This document shows positions 6,984 to 15,869 of a DNA stretch of 64,000 nucleotides, piece after piece. The DNA is from Arcobacter sp. CECT 8985 (GTDB taxonomy: Bacteria > Campylobacterota > Campylobacteria > Campylobacterales > Arcobacteraceae), in NCBI RefSeq assembly GCF_004116495.1, contig NZ_PDKC01000002.1:124001-188000 (forward strand), read 5' to 3'. Both the position numbers and the translations under genes were made by a program. A model generated the notes under the pieces. That model was not told the DNA's origin. It did not search any database and saw only the letters and a program-made list of their open reading frames with translations. Position 1 is the stretch's first letter; each line of letters opens with the position of its first letter.

Positions 6984-9599
6984 ATGGCACAAGTTGATTT
7001 ATTATCTACATCAAAAACAAAATCTGATGTTAGCTCAAATACAAAAGAGTCTAGTTCTACAAAAAAAGAAGGAATATCTTTATTTGATTCTTTATTAGAA
7101 AAAAGCTCTAAAAAAGTTGAAACTAAAAGTGAAGAAAAAAGTACAGATACAAAATCACAAAATAATATTGATAATTCAAACTTAAAAAATGAAAATGAAA
7201 CTGTAGATACAAAAGATAATAAAGAAATTGATGTTGATAGCAAAAATAAATCAAAAGATGACAAAAATTTAGACCAAACACAAAAAACTACTAATGAATC
7301 TATTGAAAAAAATAAAAATGAAAAACCATTATCAATGTTAGATAGAATGGTTTTAGAAGCTAAAAAAAATATAGAAAAATCAAAAGAGAATTCAATAGAA
7401 AAAAGTGATACTACAAAAGTATCTGGTGAAAATATTGAAGATAAAATTATAAAAAATGACACTACAAAAAATATAGATAATAGTAATCAAGTTATTAATT
7501 CCAAAAATGAAAAAGAACAAAGTGGTGATAAATCTACTAATAATGATTCTACTAAAGAAAAAGATTCAAATGATAAAACTTCAAGTGAAAAAAAAGTATT
7601 AAACAGTAAAGATGATTTAATACAATCAAAACAAAAAGAAGAGATAAAAACAAAAAATGAAGATGAAAATGGTGAAATCTTAAAAAAAGCTATAAAAAAT
7701 AGTACTGATACTTCTTCTTTAGTAGAAAATGAAAATAAAAAAGATTTAACTTCTGAAATAGAAGTAAAACAAGATGATAATAAGACAAACGATGAAAATT
7801 CTTTGAAAAAAGATACAGAATTAAAAAATGTTAATAAAAACATCGTTGATACAAAGAACTCTTCAGAATTAATTTCAAATATCAAACAAAATGAAAAAGT
7901 TGGTAGTAATGTTAAAAATGAAGTTGAGAAAGAAACTAATGTTATAAATAAACAAGCTAATGTATCTAATAATAAAAATATTGTAGATAATATTAATAAT
8001 AAAGAAAATGTGATAAATAGTGAAGATAAAATAAATAAAAAAGATAATAGTACTTTAACTACAGAAACTGACACTAAACAAAATAAAAATAGTGATGCAA
8101 AAGTAGATTTAGTAAATAATAATAAAACTGTTCAAAGTGTAGATTCAAAAGTAAATATACAAGAAAGTGAAATTGCACCAAAAAAAGATATTGAATCAAC
8201 AAAACAACAAAATTTAAATAGTGCAAAAACTGTTGATACAAATGTAACAAAATCAGATCAAACATTGACGAATACTGTTTTAACAGATAATTCAAAAACA
8301 AAAATAATTGATGATAAAGTTAATAGTAATATCACTTCAGATAATAATGAAAAACCAAATAATAATTCAACTAAAGACTTTGATAAAAAAAATTTAGAAA
8401 ATAGTAATCAAAATTTGAATAAAGATATATCTAAAGTTAATAAAAAACTAGAACAATCAACTGAATCTTCAACATTAAATAATACTAATACTAAAAATGA
8501 AAAAGTTGCAACTGAATTATCTAAACTAGGTGCAAATATAGAAGAAAAAGTTGATTTAACAAATAAAAATAGTGAAAAATCAATATCTTCAATAAATGAT
8601 AAAAATCTTAATGTAAAAATGAAAGATGAAAATAAATCTTTAATTGACAAACTTGTAGAAGATAGTATAGTTGATGATAAAAAAGTTAAAATAGAAAAAA
8701 CAGTTTTAGATCAACAAACACAAATTCAAGATAAAACAACACTTAAGAATAATCTATTAACTAATATTTATTTAAGTTCACAAAAAAGTAGTATTGAAAA
8801 TAATTCTTTGTTCGTTAAACAAGAAGGAATAAAAATAGCAAAAAATGGTTCTAATATTTCTGATATTAAAAAATCTGCAGAAAAACTTGATTTAAATCTT
8901 ACAGAAGCAAAAGTTGAAGTTTTAGAAAAAAATATAATAAAAGAGTTTAATCAAGACAAGTTTATTGAGAAAATGACATTAAATAAAGATTTAATGGATG
9001 ATTTAACAAAAAGTAAATTAACTACACAAGCTATTGAGAATGCAAAAAATACTCAAAATCAACAACAAGTTGCAGCACAACAACAAGCACAAACAATTTC
9101 ACCTGATGTTAATGTTAATGTTCCTTCTGCTTTAGCAATGAGTATTCAAAGTAGGATAATTGGAGCACACCAACAAATGTCATCTATGATGTCAGATATT
9201 GCAAGAAGAATGTATGAAAATTACAAACCACCAGTTACAGCATTTAGAATAAATCTTGTTCCTGCTCAATTGGGTCATATTGCAATTATGATGAAAAAAG
9301 GTGATAGAGAGAACAACAGTTTAAATATTAGTTTAAATATTTCAAATTCTGCAACTCTTGATGCTTTTACAAATAATGAGTCTGGATTAAGAAATGCATT
9401 GCAAAAAACATTTGATTCTGATACTGAATTTAATTTAGATTTTAATTCAGATGATGGTAGCAATGGAAATAGCAACAATCAACAACAAGAGCAAAATTCT
9501 CAAAGACAAGGTTCTTCTTCAAGTGATATTTTAAATTCACTTGCAAATATGAATAAAAATTCTACTACAAATGAAGATGACATCTCAAATTATATGTAA
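6984..9599 (+). CDS. fliK: Flagellar hook-length control protein FliK, with an expanded low-complexity N-terminus
   Basis: FliK is a secreted ruler that ends hook growth and switches export specificity. The last quarter carries the Flg_hook-type domain (about residues 741-805, with FRINLVPAQLGHIAIMM and a downstream helix FTNNESGLRNALQKTF), followed by a Gln/Asn/Ser-rich tail. The first ~600 residues are almost entirely Lys, Asn, Asp, Ser, Thr and Glu, with no hydrophobic core, so probably extended. At 871 residues it is about twice the length of enterobacterial FliK. Its stop overlaps the fliR start (TAATG). Several long frames on the opposite strand here are composition artefacts. Confidence 0.86.
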   Translation: MAQVDLLSTSKTKSDVSSNTKESSSTKKEGISLFDSLLEKSSKKVETKSEEKSTDTKSQNNIDNSNLKNENETVDTKDNKEIDVDSKNKSKDDKNLDQTQKTTNESIEKNKNEKPLSMLDRMVLEAKKNIEKSKENSIEKSDTTKVSGENIEDKIIKNDTTKNIDNSNQVINSKNEKEQSGDKSTNNDSTKEKDSNDKTSSEKKVLNSKDDLIQSKQKEEIKTKNEDENGEILKKAIKNSTDTSSLVENENKKDLTSEIEVKQDDNKTNDENSLKKDTELKNVNKNIVDTKNSSELISNIKQNEKVGSNVKNEVEKETNVINKQANVSNNKNIVDNINNKENVINSEDKINKKDNSTLTTETDTKQNKNSDAKVDLVNNNKTVQSVDSKVNIQESEIAPKKDIESTKQQNLNSAKTVDTNVTKSDQTLTNTVLTDNSKTKIIDDKVNSNITSDNNEKPNNNSTKDFDKKNLENSNQNLNKDISKVNKKLEQSTESSTLNNTNTKNEKVATELSKLGANIEEKVDLTNKNSEKSISSINDKNLNVKMKDENKSLIDKLVEDSIVDDKKVKIEKTVLDQQTQIQDKTTLKNNLLTNIYLSSQKSSIENNSLFVKQEGIKIAKNGSNISDIKKSAEKLDLNLTEAKVEVLEKNIIKEFNQDKFIEKMTLNKDLMDDLTKSKLTTQAIENAKNTQNQQQVAAQQQAQTISPDVNVNVPSALAMSIQSRIIGAHQQMSSMMSDIARRMYENYKPPVTAFRINLVPAQLGHIAIMMKKGDRENNSLNISLNISNSATLDAFTNNESGLRNALQKTFDSDTEFNLDFNSDDGSNGNSNNQQQEQNSQRQGSSSSDILNSLANMNKNSTTNEDDISNYM

Positions 9600-10348
9600 T
9601 GGAAGCATTTTTATCCCTATTAAATCAAGATGTACTTTTTAAATTTTCACTTCTTTTTGCAAGAATTTTAGCATTTGTTGCATTTATGCCTGTGTATGGT
9701 CATACATCAGTAAGCCCTAGAGTTAGAGTAACTTTTGCTTTTTTTATTACAACATTTCTTTTTCCTATCGTCGATGTTGAAAATAAAATTACAGAGAATA
9801 TGTTTGTTTTATCTTTAATTACAGAAATAACACTTGGCTTAGTAGCATCATTTTTTGTGCAAATGATTTTTTCAGCTGTTAGAATTATTGGGGAGTTAAT
9901 TGAGTATTCAACTGCATTATCAATGGCGAATATGTTTGATCCTTCAACTGGTTCTCAACAAGGGATTGTAAATAGATTTTTATATATGGTAGCTTTAGTT
10001 TTATTTTTTGAGACAGGAATGTATGAAATGACTTTTACTATTTTAGTTAAAAGTTTTTCAATGATTCATTTAGGAGAGTTTAATATTTTTTCATATGATG
10101 GAGTTAAAATAGTTATAGATGAAATAAATAGACTTTTTGCTTTTGCTTTTTCATTTGCATTGCCACTATTTTTCATATCTTTTATTCTTGATATTTATTA
10201 TGGGTATGGCACTAGATCTATGCCTGCTTTTTCTCCATTTGTAATTACATTTCAACTTAAATTTGGAATTATATTTTTATTTTTGATGTTTGGTATGCAA
10301 ATATTTGCAGATTCATTTACTAACTTTTTTATTGATAAGTTTCAGTAG
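9599..10348 (+). CDS. fliR: Flagellar export apparatus protein FliR
   Basis: FliR is one of the core membrane subunits (with FliP and FliQ) of the flagellar type III export gate. The 249-residue product is very hydrophobic, with about six membrane segments. It shows the typical RILAFVAFMPVYG beginning, the SALSMANMFDPSTG-like middle (here TALSMANMFDPSTG), and a PALPL-like turn. It overlaps fliK by one base and is followed nine bases later by flhB, the usual pairing. Confidence 0.95.
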   Translation: MEAFLSLLNQDVLFKFSLLFARILAFVAFMPVYGHTSVSPRVRVTFAFFITTFLFPIVDVENKITENMFVLSLITEITLGLVASFFVQMIFSAVRIIGELIEYSTALSMANMFDPSTGSQQGIVNRFLYMVALVLFFETGMYEMTFTILVKSFSMIHLGEFNIFSYDGVKIVIDEINRLFAFAFSFALPLFFISFILDIYYGYGTRSMPAFSPFVITFQLKFGIIFLFLMFGMQIFADSFTNFFIDKFQ

Positions 10349-10357
10349 GAGTATTTT

Positions 10358-11410
10358 ATGGCAGATGATGACGACAAAACAGAAGAACCCACGCCCAAGA
10401 AAATAGAAGATGCCAAAAAGGAAGGTAATGTCAACAAATCTATGGAGGTTACCGGAGCTGCAATTCTTTTTTTTGGAACTATATATTTGATATTTTTTTC
10501 TGGTCATTTTTGGCTAGAAATTGAAAAAATGATGCGTTATATATATGGTTTCATTGGTCAAGATTTAAGTGGGAAAGTTTTTTATTCAATTACATATACC
10601 GTAGTTTTAACAGTTATTAAGGCTTTAGCTCCACTTTTTGCTTTGGTTTTATTATTAACATTAATTACAAACTGGACTCAATTTGGTTTTGTTTCAACTC
10701 CTTTAAAATTTGATTTACAAAAACTTGATCCAATTAAAGGTTTTGGTAATATGTTTGGAGTTAAAAAAGCAGTTGAGTCTTTAAAATTAGCTTTGAAACT
10801 TATAATTATTATGTCTGTTATGACAATAGTTATGCTTTTTACAGGTGAAGATTTTCTGCGTATGATGAATATGACTCTTCATGCTGCACTAAGTAATATG
10901 ATAAATTTAATTATTTATTATTTAGGTGCAATACTATTAATTATAATAATTTTTGCTATAATTGATTTTTATTTTACAAGATTTTATTATATGAAATCTT
11001 TAAGAATGAGTAAGCAAGATATAAAAGATGAATTTAAGAATATGGATGGAGATCCTCAAGTAAAAGCAAGAATTCGTAAAATTCAGATGCAAATGTCAAT
11101 GAAGAGAATGATGGCAGATGTACCTGATGCAGATGTTGTAATCACAAATCCCACTCATTATGCAGTTGCTTTGAAATACGATAATAAGGTTGATCAAGCA
11201 CCTAAAATGATTGCAAAGGGTGTTGATTTTATTGCATTAAGAATTAAGGATATTGCAAAAGATAATGATATTCCTATTATAGAAAATCCTGCATTAGCAA
11301 GGTCTTTACATGATCAAATAGAAATTTCGCAAGAAATTCCAGGTGAATTTTATAAAGCAATTGCTGAAATATTTGCATATGTATTTGAATTAAAAAAGAA
11401 TAAAAGGTAA
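10358..11410 (+). CDS. flhB: Flagellar export switch protein FlhB
   Basis: FlhB controls the switch from rod/hook to filament export. The start DKTEEPTPKKIEDAKKEG is the family hallmark. Four membrane helices follow, and then the cytoplasmic domain with the autocleavage motif NPTH near residue 264 (ITNPTHYAVAL). Length (350) is normal. It lies directly after fliR and before a TPR-protein gene that begins three bases after its stop. Cleavage between Asn and Pro would be expected because all four motif residues are present. Confidence 0.96.
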   Translation: MADDDDKTEEPTPKKIEDAKKEGNVNKSMEVTGAAILFFGTIYLIFFSGHFWLEIEKMMRYIYGFIGQDLSGKVFYSITYTVVLTVIKALAPLFALVLLLTLITNWTQFGFVSTPLKFDLQKLDPIKGFGNMFGVKKAVESLKLALKLIIIMSVMTIVMLFTGEDFLRMMNMTLHAALSNMINLIIYYLGAILLIIIIFAIIDFYFTRFYYMKSLRMSKQDIKDEFKNMDGDPQVKARIRKIQMQMSMKRMMADVPDADVVITNPTHYAVALKYDNKVDQAPKMIAKGVDFIALRIKDIAKDNDIPIIENPALARSLHDQIEISQEIPGEFYKAIAEIFAYVFELKKNKR

Positions 11411-11413
11411 AAG

Positions 11414-13408
11414 TTGAAAGTTATTGTTTTATTATGTTTTTTTACTATTTTTTCCTTTGCAAAAAAAGATTTTTATTATAGTTTTATAAACTCAGCAAAT
11501 GAGCAGATTTCACAAGAGAAAAAGCAAGAAATAACAAATGGTTTTGAAATAATTAATAATGTTAAAAAACTTGCAAGAGAAGGAAAGATAGATGAAGCTT
11601 ATAAAGAAATTACAGATTTTAAAAATAAAAACAAAGTTAAACTTTTAGAATCAGATATTTATATATTATATGCAGAATTATCTTTAAAAAGAAAATCAAA
11701 AAGATCTATTTTAGAAGCTACAAAAGAGTTAGAAGATGCTATTAATAGCTCAAAAATAAGAGAAGACCAATTAGCAAAAGCTTATATGTTTTTGGTTGAT
11801 TTAAAATTAAGATCAAATAAGATTAATGAAGCAAAATATTTTGCAGATATTATTATTAATAACTTTAATGATAAAGTAACTAAAGCATATGGTAAAATTC
11901 ATCTTGCAAAAGTTTATAAATATGAATATAAGTATGCAAAAGCAGAGAGAATTTTATATGAAGTACTTACTAAAACAACTGATATTTTAGTGGCAACAAT
12001 AGTTGCAAATGAACTTTTTGATGTTTATATCTCAGATAATAAATATGATAGAGCATATGAATTAATTAAAAAAGTTTTAGATAAAAATATTGATTATTAT
12101 GCTACAGATTCTTATTTGGCTTTAGAACAAGTTGATAAATTAATAAAAGCTAAGATGCCAGAATTTGCAGTTAAAATTTTAACTGAATTAATAAAAAGAA
12201 CTAAAGATAAAGATGCAGTAGAGAGTTTTATTTATAAATTAGCAAATACGTATATGCTAATGTATGAAGGTACTCCAAAATATTTATTAAAAGCAAAAAG
12301 GCTATATGAGGAGTTGTTAGCTAAATATCCTGATGGAATGTATATAGATAAAGCAAAAATGTATATTGATGAAATATTTATGAGAGAAGGAAAAATTAAA
12401 CCTAGTATTATTTCAAATAAATATATAGATTCAGAATCAATGCAACAAAAAGTTCTATTGCAAGAACTTTTAAATGAAAAAAGAAATAAAGATTATGAAA
12501 CAATACTAAAAAAGAAAAGAGTTTATTCTAAAATATCAACTAAAATAGCAAGACGATTTGGTTTTGATAGTATGAATGATATTTTTGATGTAGTAAGTAT
12601 TGAAATGATTAAGAATTTTTTGAATAAGGGTGAGTGCTCTAGATTAAAAGAGACATTAAAAACATCAAGAAGAGAGACTTTACAAAAATTAATTGAAGAT
12701 GAAGATACAAAAGATAAATTTTTTAAATGTATGATTCAAGAACCATATGAAAGAGCATATTTATTGGCAAAAGAGGCATTTAATTCAAGTAGAAATGCAC
12801 AGCTATATCTGTATTTAGAACGAATGGCTTATAAATTAAATAAATTAAAAGAGGCAATTACATTTTCAGCAAAAGTTGAAATGGTAAATAATAAAGAAGT
12901 ATTAAAAAAAGAGTTTTTAGATAGATTTTTAATTTTAAATGCATTAAATGAACCTCATTCAATTGAACGATTTTATAAATATGCACAAAAACATAAAGAT
13001 TATATAAAAGCAAATGAAGATAATCCTGTAATTATAGATTTTTATTATCAATTCTATATATATTTATTAGGACAAAATAAAAATAAAGAAGCATTTGAAA
13101 TTTTAAATAAATTATATAAAAAGCAAAAAGATTTTAAGGCTAGAGTTTATTCTCCTTTTGTAGAAGAAGAGTTAGCAAAAGATGCAAAAAATAATAATAA
13201 ACCTCAAAAAGCTATTGATTATTTGCTTGAAGGGCTAAATTTGAATAGAAAAATAAAGCCAAACGATTTAGCAAGAACATATTACGAATTAATAAAATCT
13301 TACGAGTCTTTGGGAAATAAACAAAAACAAGATGAATATATTAAAAAATGTAAAGATGTACAGGGTGCAACTGGCAGTTTATATAAAAAAATGTGTGATG
13401 CAATGTGA
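11414..13408 (+). CDS. Exported TPR-repeat protein in the flagellar operon, possibly PflA-like
   Basis: This 664-residue protein starts with a short signal peptide (KVIVLLCFFTIFSFA). It then consists of helical pairs typical of tetratricopeptide repeats, with clear examples such as AKAYGKIHLAKVYKYEYKYA and AKRLYEELLAKYPDG. No catalytic motif is seen. Campylobacterota motors contain a periplasmic TPR scaffold protein, PflA, that helps position stators. The signal peptide, repeats and location between flhB and fliI suggest a comparable role, but PflA itself is not established by motif. The start is TTG with AAGG five bases before. Its TGA overlaps the fliI start. Confidence 0.7.
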   Translation: MKVIVLLCFFTIFSFAKKDFYYSFINSANEQISQEKKQEITNGFEIINNVKKLAREGKIDEAYKEITDFKNKNKVKLLESDIYILYAELSLKRKSKRSILEATKELEDAINSSKIREDQLAKAYMFLVDLKLRSNKINEAKYFADIIINNFNDKVTKAYGKIHLAKVYKYEYKYAKAERILYEVLTKTTDILVATIVANELFDVYISDNKYDRAYELIKKVLDKNIDYYATDSYLALEQVDKLIKAKMPEFAVKILTELIKRTKDKDAVESFIYKLANTYMLMYEGTPKYLLKAKRLYEELLAKYPDGMYIDKAKMYIDEIFMREGKIKPSIISNKYIDSESMQQKVLLQELLNEKRNKDYETILKKKRVYSKISTKIARRFGFDSMNDIFDVVSIEMIKNFLNKGECSRLKETLKTSRRETLQKLIEDEDTKDKFFKCMIQEPYERAYLLAKEAFNSSRNAQLYLYLERMAYKLNKLKEAITFSAKVEMVNNKEVLKKEFLDRFLILNALNEPHSIERFYKYAQKHKDYIKANEDNPVIIDFYYQFYIYLLGQNKNKEAFEILNKLYKKQKDFKARVYSPFVEEELAKDAKNNNKPQKAIDYLLEGLNLNRKIKPNDLARTYYELIKSYESLGNKQKQDEYIKKCKDVQGATGSLYKKMCDAM

Positions 13409-14715
13409 TGATAGATATAGATGCATTTTTAAATAATATAGATAGCAGTAGCTTATCAATTCCATTTGGTCGAATAAAACATATAAGCAGTACAACTATT
13501 GTTGCAATAGGAATTGAAGTTGCTGTTGGTGATATAGTAAAGATAGAATCAACTCAAAGTCTATCTACAGTTTTAGGTATGGTAGCTTCAATTGATAAAA
13601 ACGATTTTACAATTGTTCCTTTTTCATTTATTGAAGGATTTAGAATAAATGATAAGGTCTATTTACAAAAAGAGGGTCTTAGTGTTAAAACAGGGTATGG
13701 ACTTGTTGGAAGAGTTGTAAATGCCCTTGGTGAACCAATAGATGAAAAAGGTAAAATAAAAGATATTAATGAAAGTTCAGCTATTAATAAAATATCAATG
13801 CCTGCACTTCAAAGAACAATAATTAATCAAAGATTTTCAACAGGAGTTAAGGCTATTGATTCTATGCTTACTTCAGGAAAAGGTCAAAAAGTTGGTATTT
13901 TTGCAGGAAGTGGAGTGGGAAAATCAACTTTAATGGGAATGATTGTAAAAGGGTGCGAAGCTCAAATTAAAGTTATTGCCTTAATTGGGGAAAGAGGAAG
14001 AGAAATCCCTGAATTTATTCACTTTAATTTAGGCAATAATTTAGATAATACAATTATTGTTGCAGCAACTTCAGATGAATCTGCATTAATGCGTAAGTAT
14101 GGTGCTTTTACTGCAATGGCAATTGCTGAATTTTTTAGAGACAAAGGTCATGATGTTCTTTTAATGATGGATTCTGTTACAAGATTTGCAATGGCACAAA
14201 GGGAAATTGGATTAAGTACTGGGGAACCGCCAGTTAGTAGAGGTTATCCACCCTCAGTGTTTGCATTATTGCCACAACTAATGGAGCGAGCAGGTAGTAA
14301 TTCAAAAGGGTCAATTACTGCATTTTTTACTGTATTAGTTGATGGTGATGATATGAATGATCCAATTGCTGATCAAAGTAGGTCAATTTTAGATGGACAT
14401 ATTGTTCTTACTAGAGATTTAACAGAACAAGGATTTTATCCTCCAATTGATCTTTTAAAATCAGCTTCAAGGGTAATGGATAAAGTTGTTAATGATCAAC
14501 ATTATAATTACTTTTTAAAGTTAAAAAGGGTATTATCTCTTATAAAAGAGAATGAAGTATTGGTTAGAGTAGGTGCATATAAAGCGGGGATGGATCCAGA
14601 GCTTGATGCAGCATTGGCTAAAAAAGAGAAAATTCGTGAATTTTTAACTCAAGGCACTAAAGAACAGTACTCATTTGAAGAGATTGTTCAAAAACTTAAG
14701 GAGGTGCTACAATGA
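13408..14715 (+). CDS. fliI: Flagellum-specific ATPase FliI
   Basis: This is the hexameric ATPase that supplies the flagellar export gate, related to the F1 beta subunit. The P-loop GSGVGKST is near residue 167, followed by IGERGREIPEF and a Walker B region DVLLMMDSVTRFA. The length (435) and the C-terminal helical part are normal. I start at ATG 13408 within the overlap TGATG with the previous stop; a GTG one codon earlier is equally possible. The partner FliH is not beside it. The end carries a strong AAGGAGGTG ribosome site for flgL. Confidence 0.95.
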   Translation: MIDIDAFLNNIDSSSLSIPFGRIKHISSTTIVAIGIEVAVGDIVKIESTQSLSTVLGMVASIDKNDFTIVPFSFIEGFRINDKVYLQKEGLSVKTGYGLVGRVVNALGEPIDEKGKIKDINESSAINKISMPALQRTIINQRFSTGVKAIDSMLTSGKGQKVGIFAGSGVGKSTLMGMIVKGCEAQIKVIALIGERGREIPEFIHFNLGNNLDNTIIVAATSDESALMRKYGAFTAMAIAEFFRDKGHDVLLMMDSVTRFAMAQREIGLSTGEPPVSRGYPPSVFALLPQLMERAGSNSKGSITAFFTVLVDGDDMNDPIADQSRSILDGHIVLTRDLTEQGFYPPIDLLKSASRVMDKVVNDQHYNYFLKLKRVLSLIKENEVLVRVGAYKAGMDPELDAALAKKEKIREFLTQGTKEQYSFEEIVQKLKEVLQ

Positions 14716-15857
14716 TTAATACATTAAGTGAGTCTATGTATAGACTAGATTTATTAAATGAAAAGCAAGAAAAGCTAACATATCAATCAAGTACTAGAAA
14801 AAAGATTGATGATGGAAGTGATGACTCTTTAACTTTTACAAGACAAATTTATTTAGAAAATAAAGTAAGTACATTTGAAAATTTGAAATCTCAAATTGAA
14901 ATTACTACTGCACAAAATGATACAGCAGATACAGCAGTTGGTTCAATAAAAGATAAAATAGAAATTGCAAAAAATGAGATTTTAAGAGCTTTAAATGGCA
15001 CTGAGCAAGAAACTTCAAGAAGTACTATTGCAATTAATGTAAGTGGTCTTAAAAAAAGTATAATGCTTTTTGCAAATGAAAAAACAAATGGAGAGTATCT
15101 TTTTGCTGGTACAAATGGATCTCAAGCACCTTTTGAACAAGACCCTATTTCAGGCAAAGTTTCGTATACAGGTAATGGATATTTAAAAAGAGTTGCAGTA
15201 GAAGAAGGTTCTTATAGAGAAAGAGGAGTTACAGGCTTTGATTTGATGATGAATACAACAGACAAAGCAAACTTTGGTCAAAAGTTGACAGTTTCAGCTA
15301 ATGAAAGAGTTATTGATAATGAAGGTAATGAGTGGGTATTAAATGATGCCGTTCCAGAACTTGTTAAACATAATGTAAATGGTGCAACAAATGAAACAAT
15401 GCCTTTAACAGAGGTTCTACCTGCAACAACACCAAAAACATATGAAACAACAAATGCTATATCAACACAAGGACGTTCATTAGAGTCTAAAGAAAATATT
15501 TTTGATGTTTTAGATAAAGTAATTAATGCATTAAACCAAGTAGATGAAACTGGTGCACCTATTACAAAAGATCAAGCGGATAGTATATTAAAAGAGGGAT
15601 TGGAAAAAATGAATACATCTTTTGATACAGTAAACAAAGCCCATTCTGATTTAGGTGTTAGAAATAAAATTTTTGAAGTTTCATATGAAAAATTATCTTC
15701 AAAACTTACACACTTTAATGTTTTATATGAAAATACATCAGGTGCAGATTTAGCAAAAGTAGCAATGGAATCAAAAGCATTAGAATTAACATTTACTTCA
15801 CTGTATTCGACAATTAATAAAATGAATCAATTGTCTTTAGTTAATTTTATTAAATAG
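14712..15857 (+). CDS. flgL: Hook-filament junction protein FlgL (HAP3)
   Basis: FlgL joins the hook to the filament. The N-terminal flagellin-like helix (SMYRLDLLNEKQEKLTYQSS, then KKIDDGSDD) and the C-terminal helix (LAKVAMESKALELTFTSLYS) match the FlgL/flagellin fold, with a variable middle of about 150 residues. The 381-residue length is somewhat larger than enterobacterial FlgL. It overlaps fliI by four bases and has an excellent ribosome site, AAGGAGGTG, just upstream. The secreted protein would use the flagellar export route together with the FlgN-like chaperone encoded earlier. Confidence 0.88.
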   Translation: MINTLSESMYRLDLLNEKQEKLTYQSSTRKKIDDGSDDSLTFTRQIYLENKVSTFENLKSQIEITTAQNDTADTAVGSIKDKIEIAKNEILRALNGTEQETSRSTIAINVSGLKKSIMLFANEKTNGEYLFAGTNGSQAPFEQDPISGKVSYTGNGYLKRVAVEEGSYRERGVTGFDLMMNTTDKANFGQKLTVSANERVIDNEGNEWVLNDAVPELVKHNVNGATNETMPLTEVLPATTPKTYETTNAISTQGRSLESKENIFDVLDKVINALNQVDETGAPITKDQADSILKEGLEKMNTSFDTVNKAHSDLGVRNKIFEVSYEKLSSKLTHFNVLYENTSGADLAKVAMESKALELTFTSLYSTINKMNQLSLVNFIK

Positions 15858-15869
15858 TTTTAGGTTTAA

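Noticed and set aside
6977-9478. Long minus-strand frames opposite fliK
   Set aside because: They mirror the Lys/Asn-rich composition of fliK and consist of Leu/Phe/Ser runs; no start signals and the + strand gene is clear.
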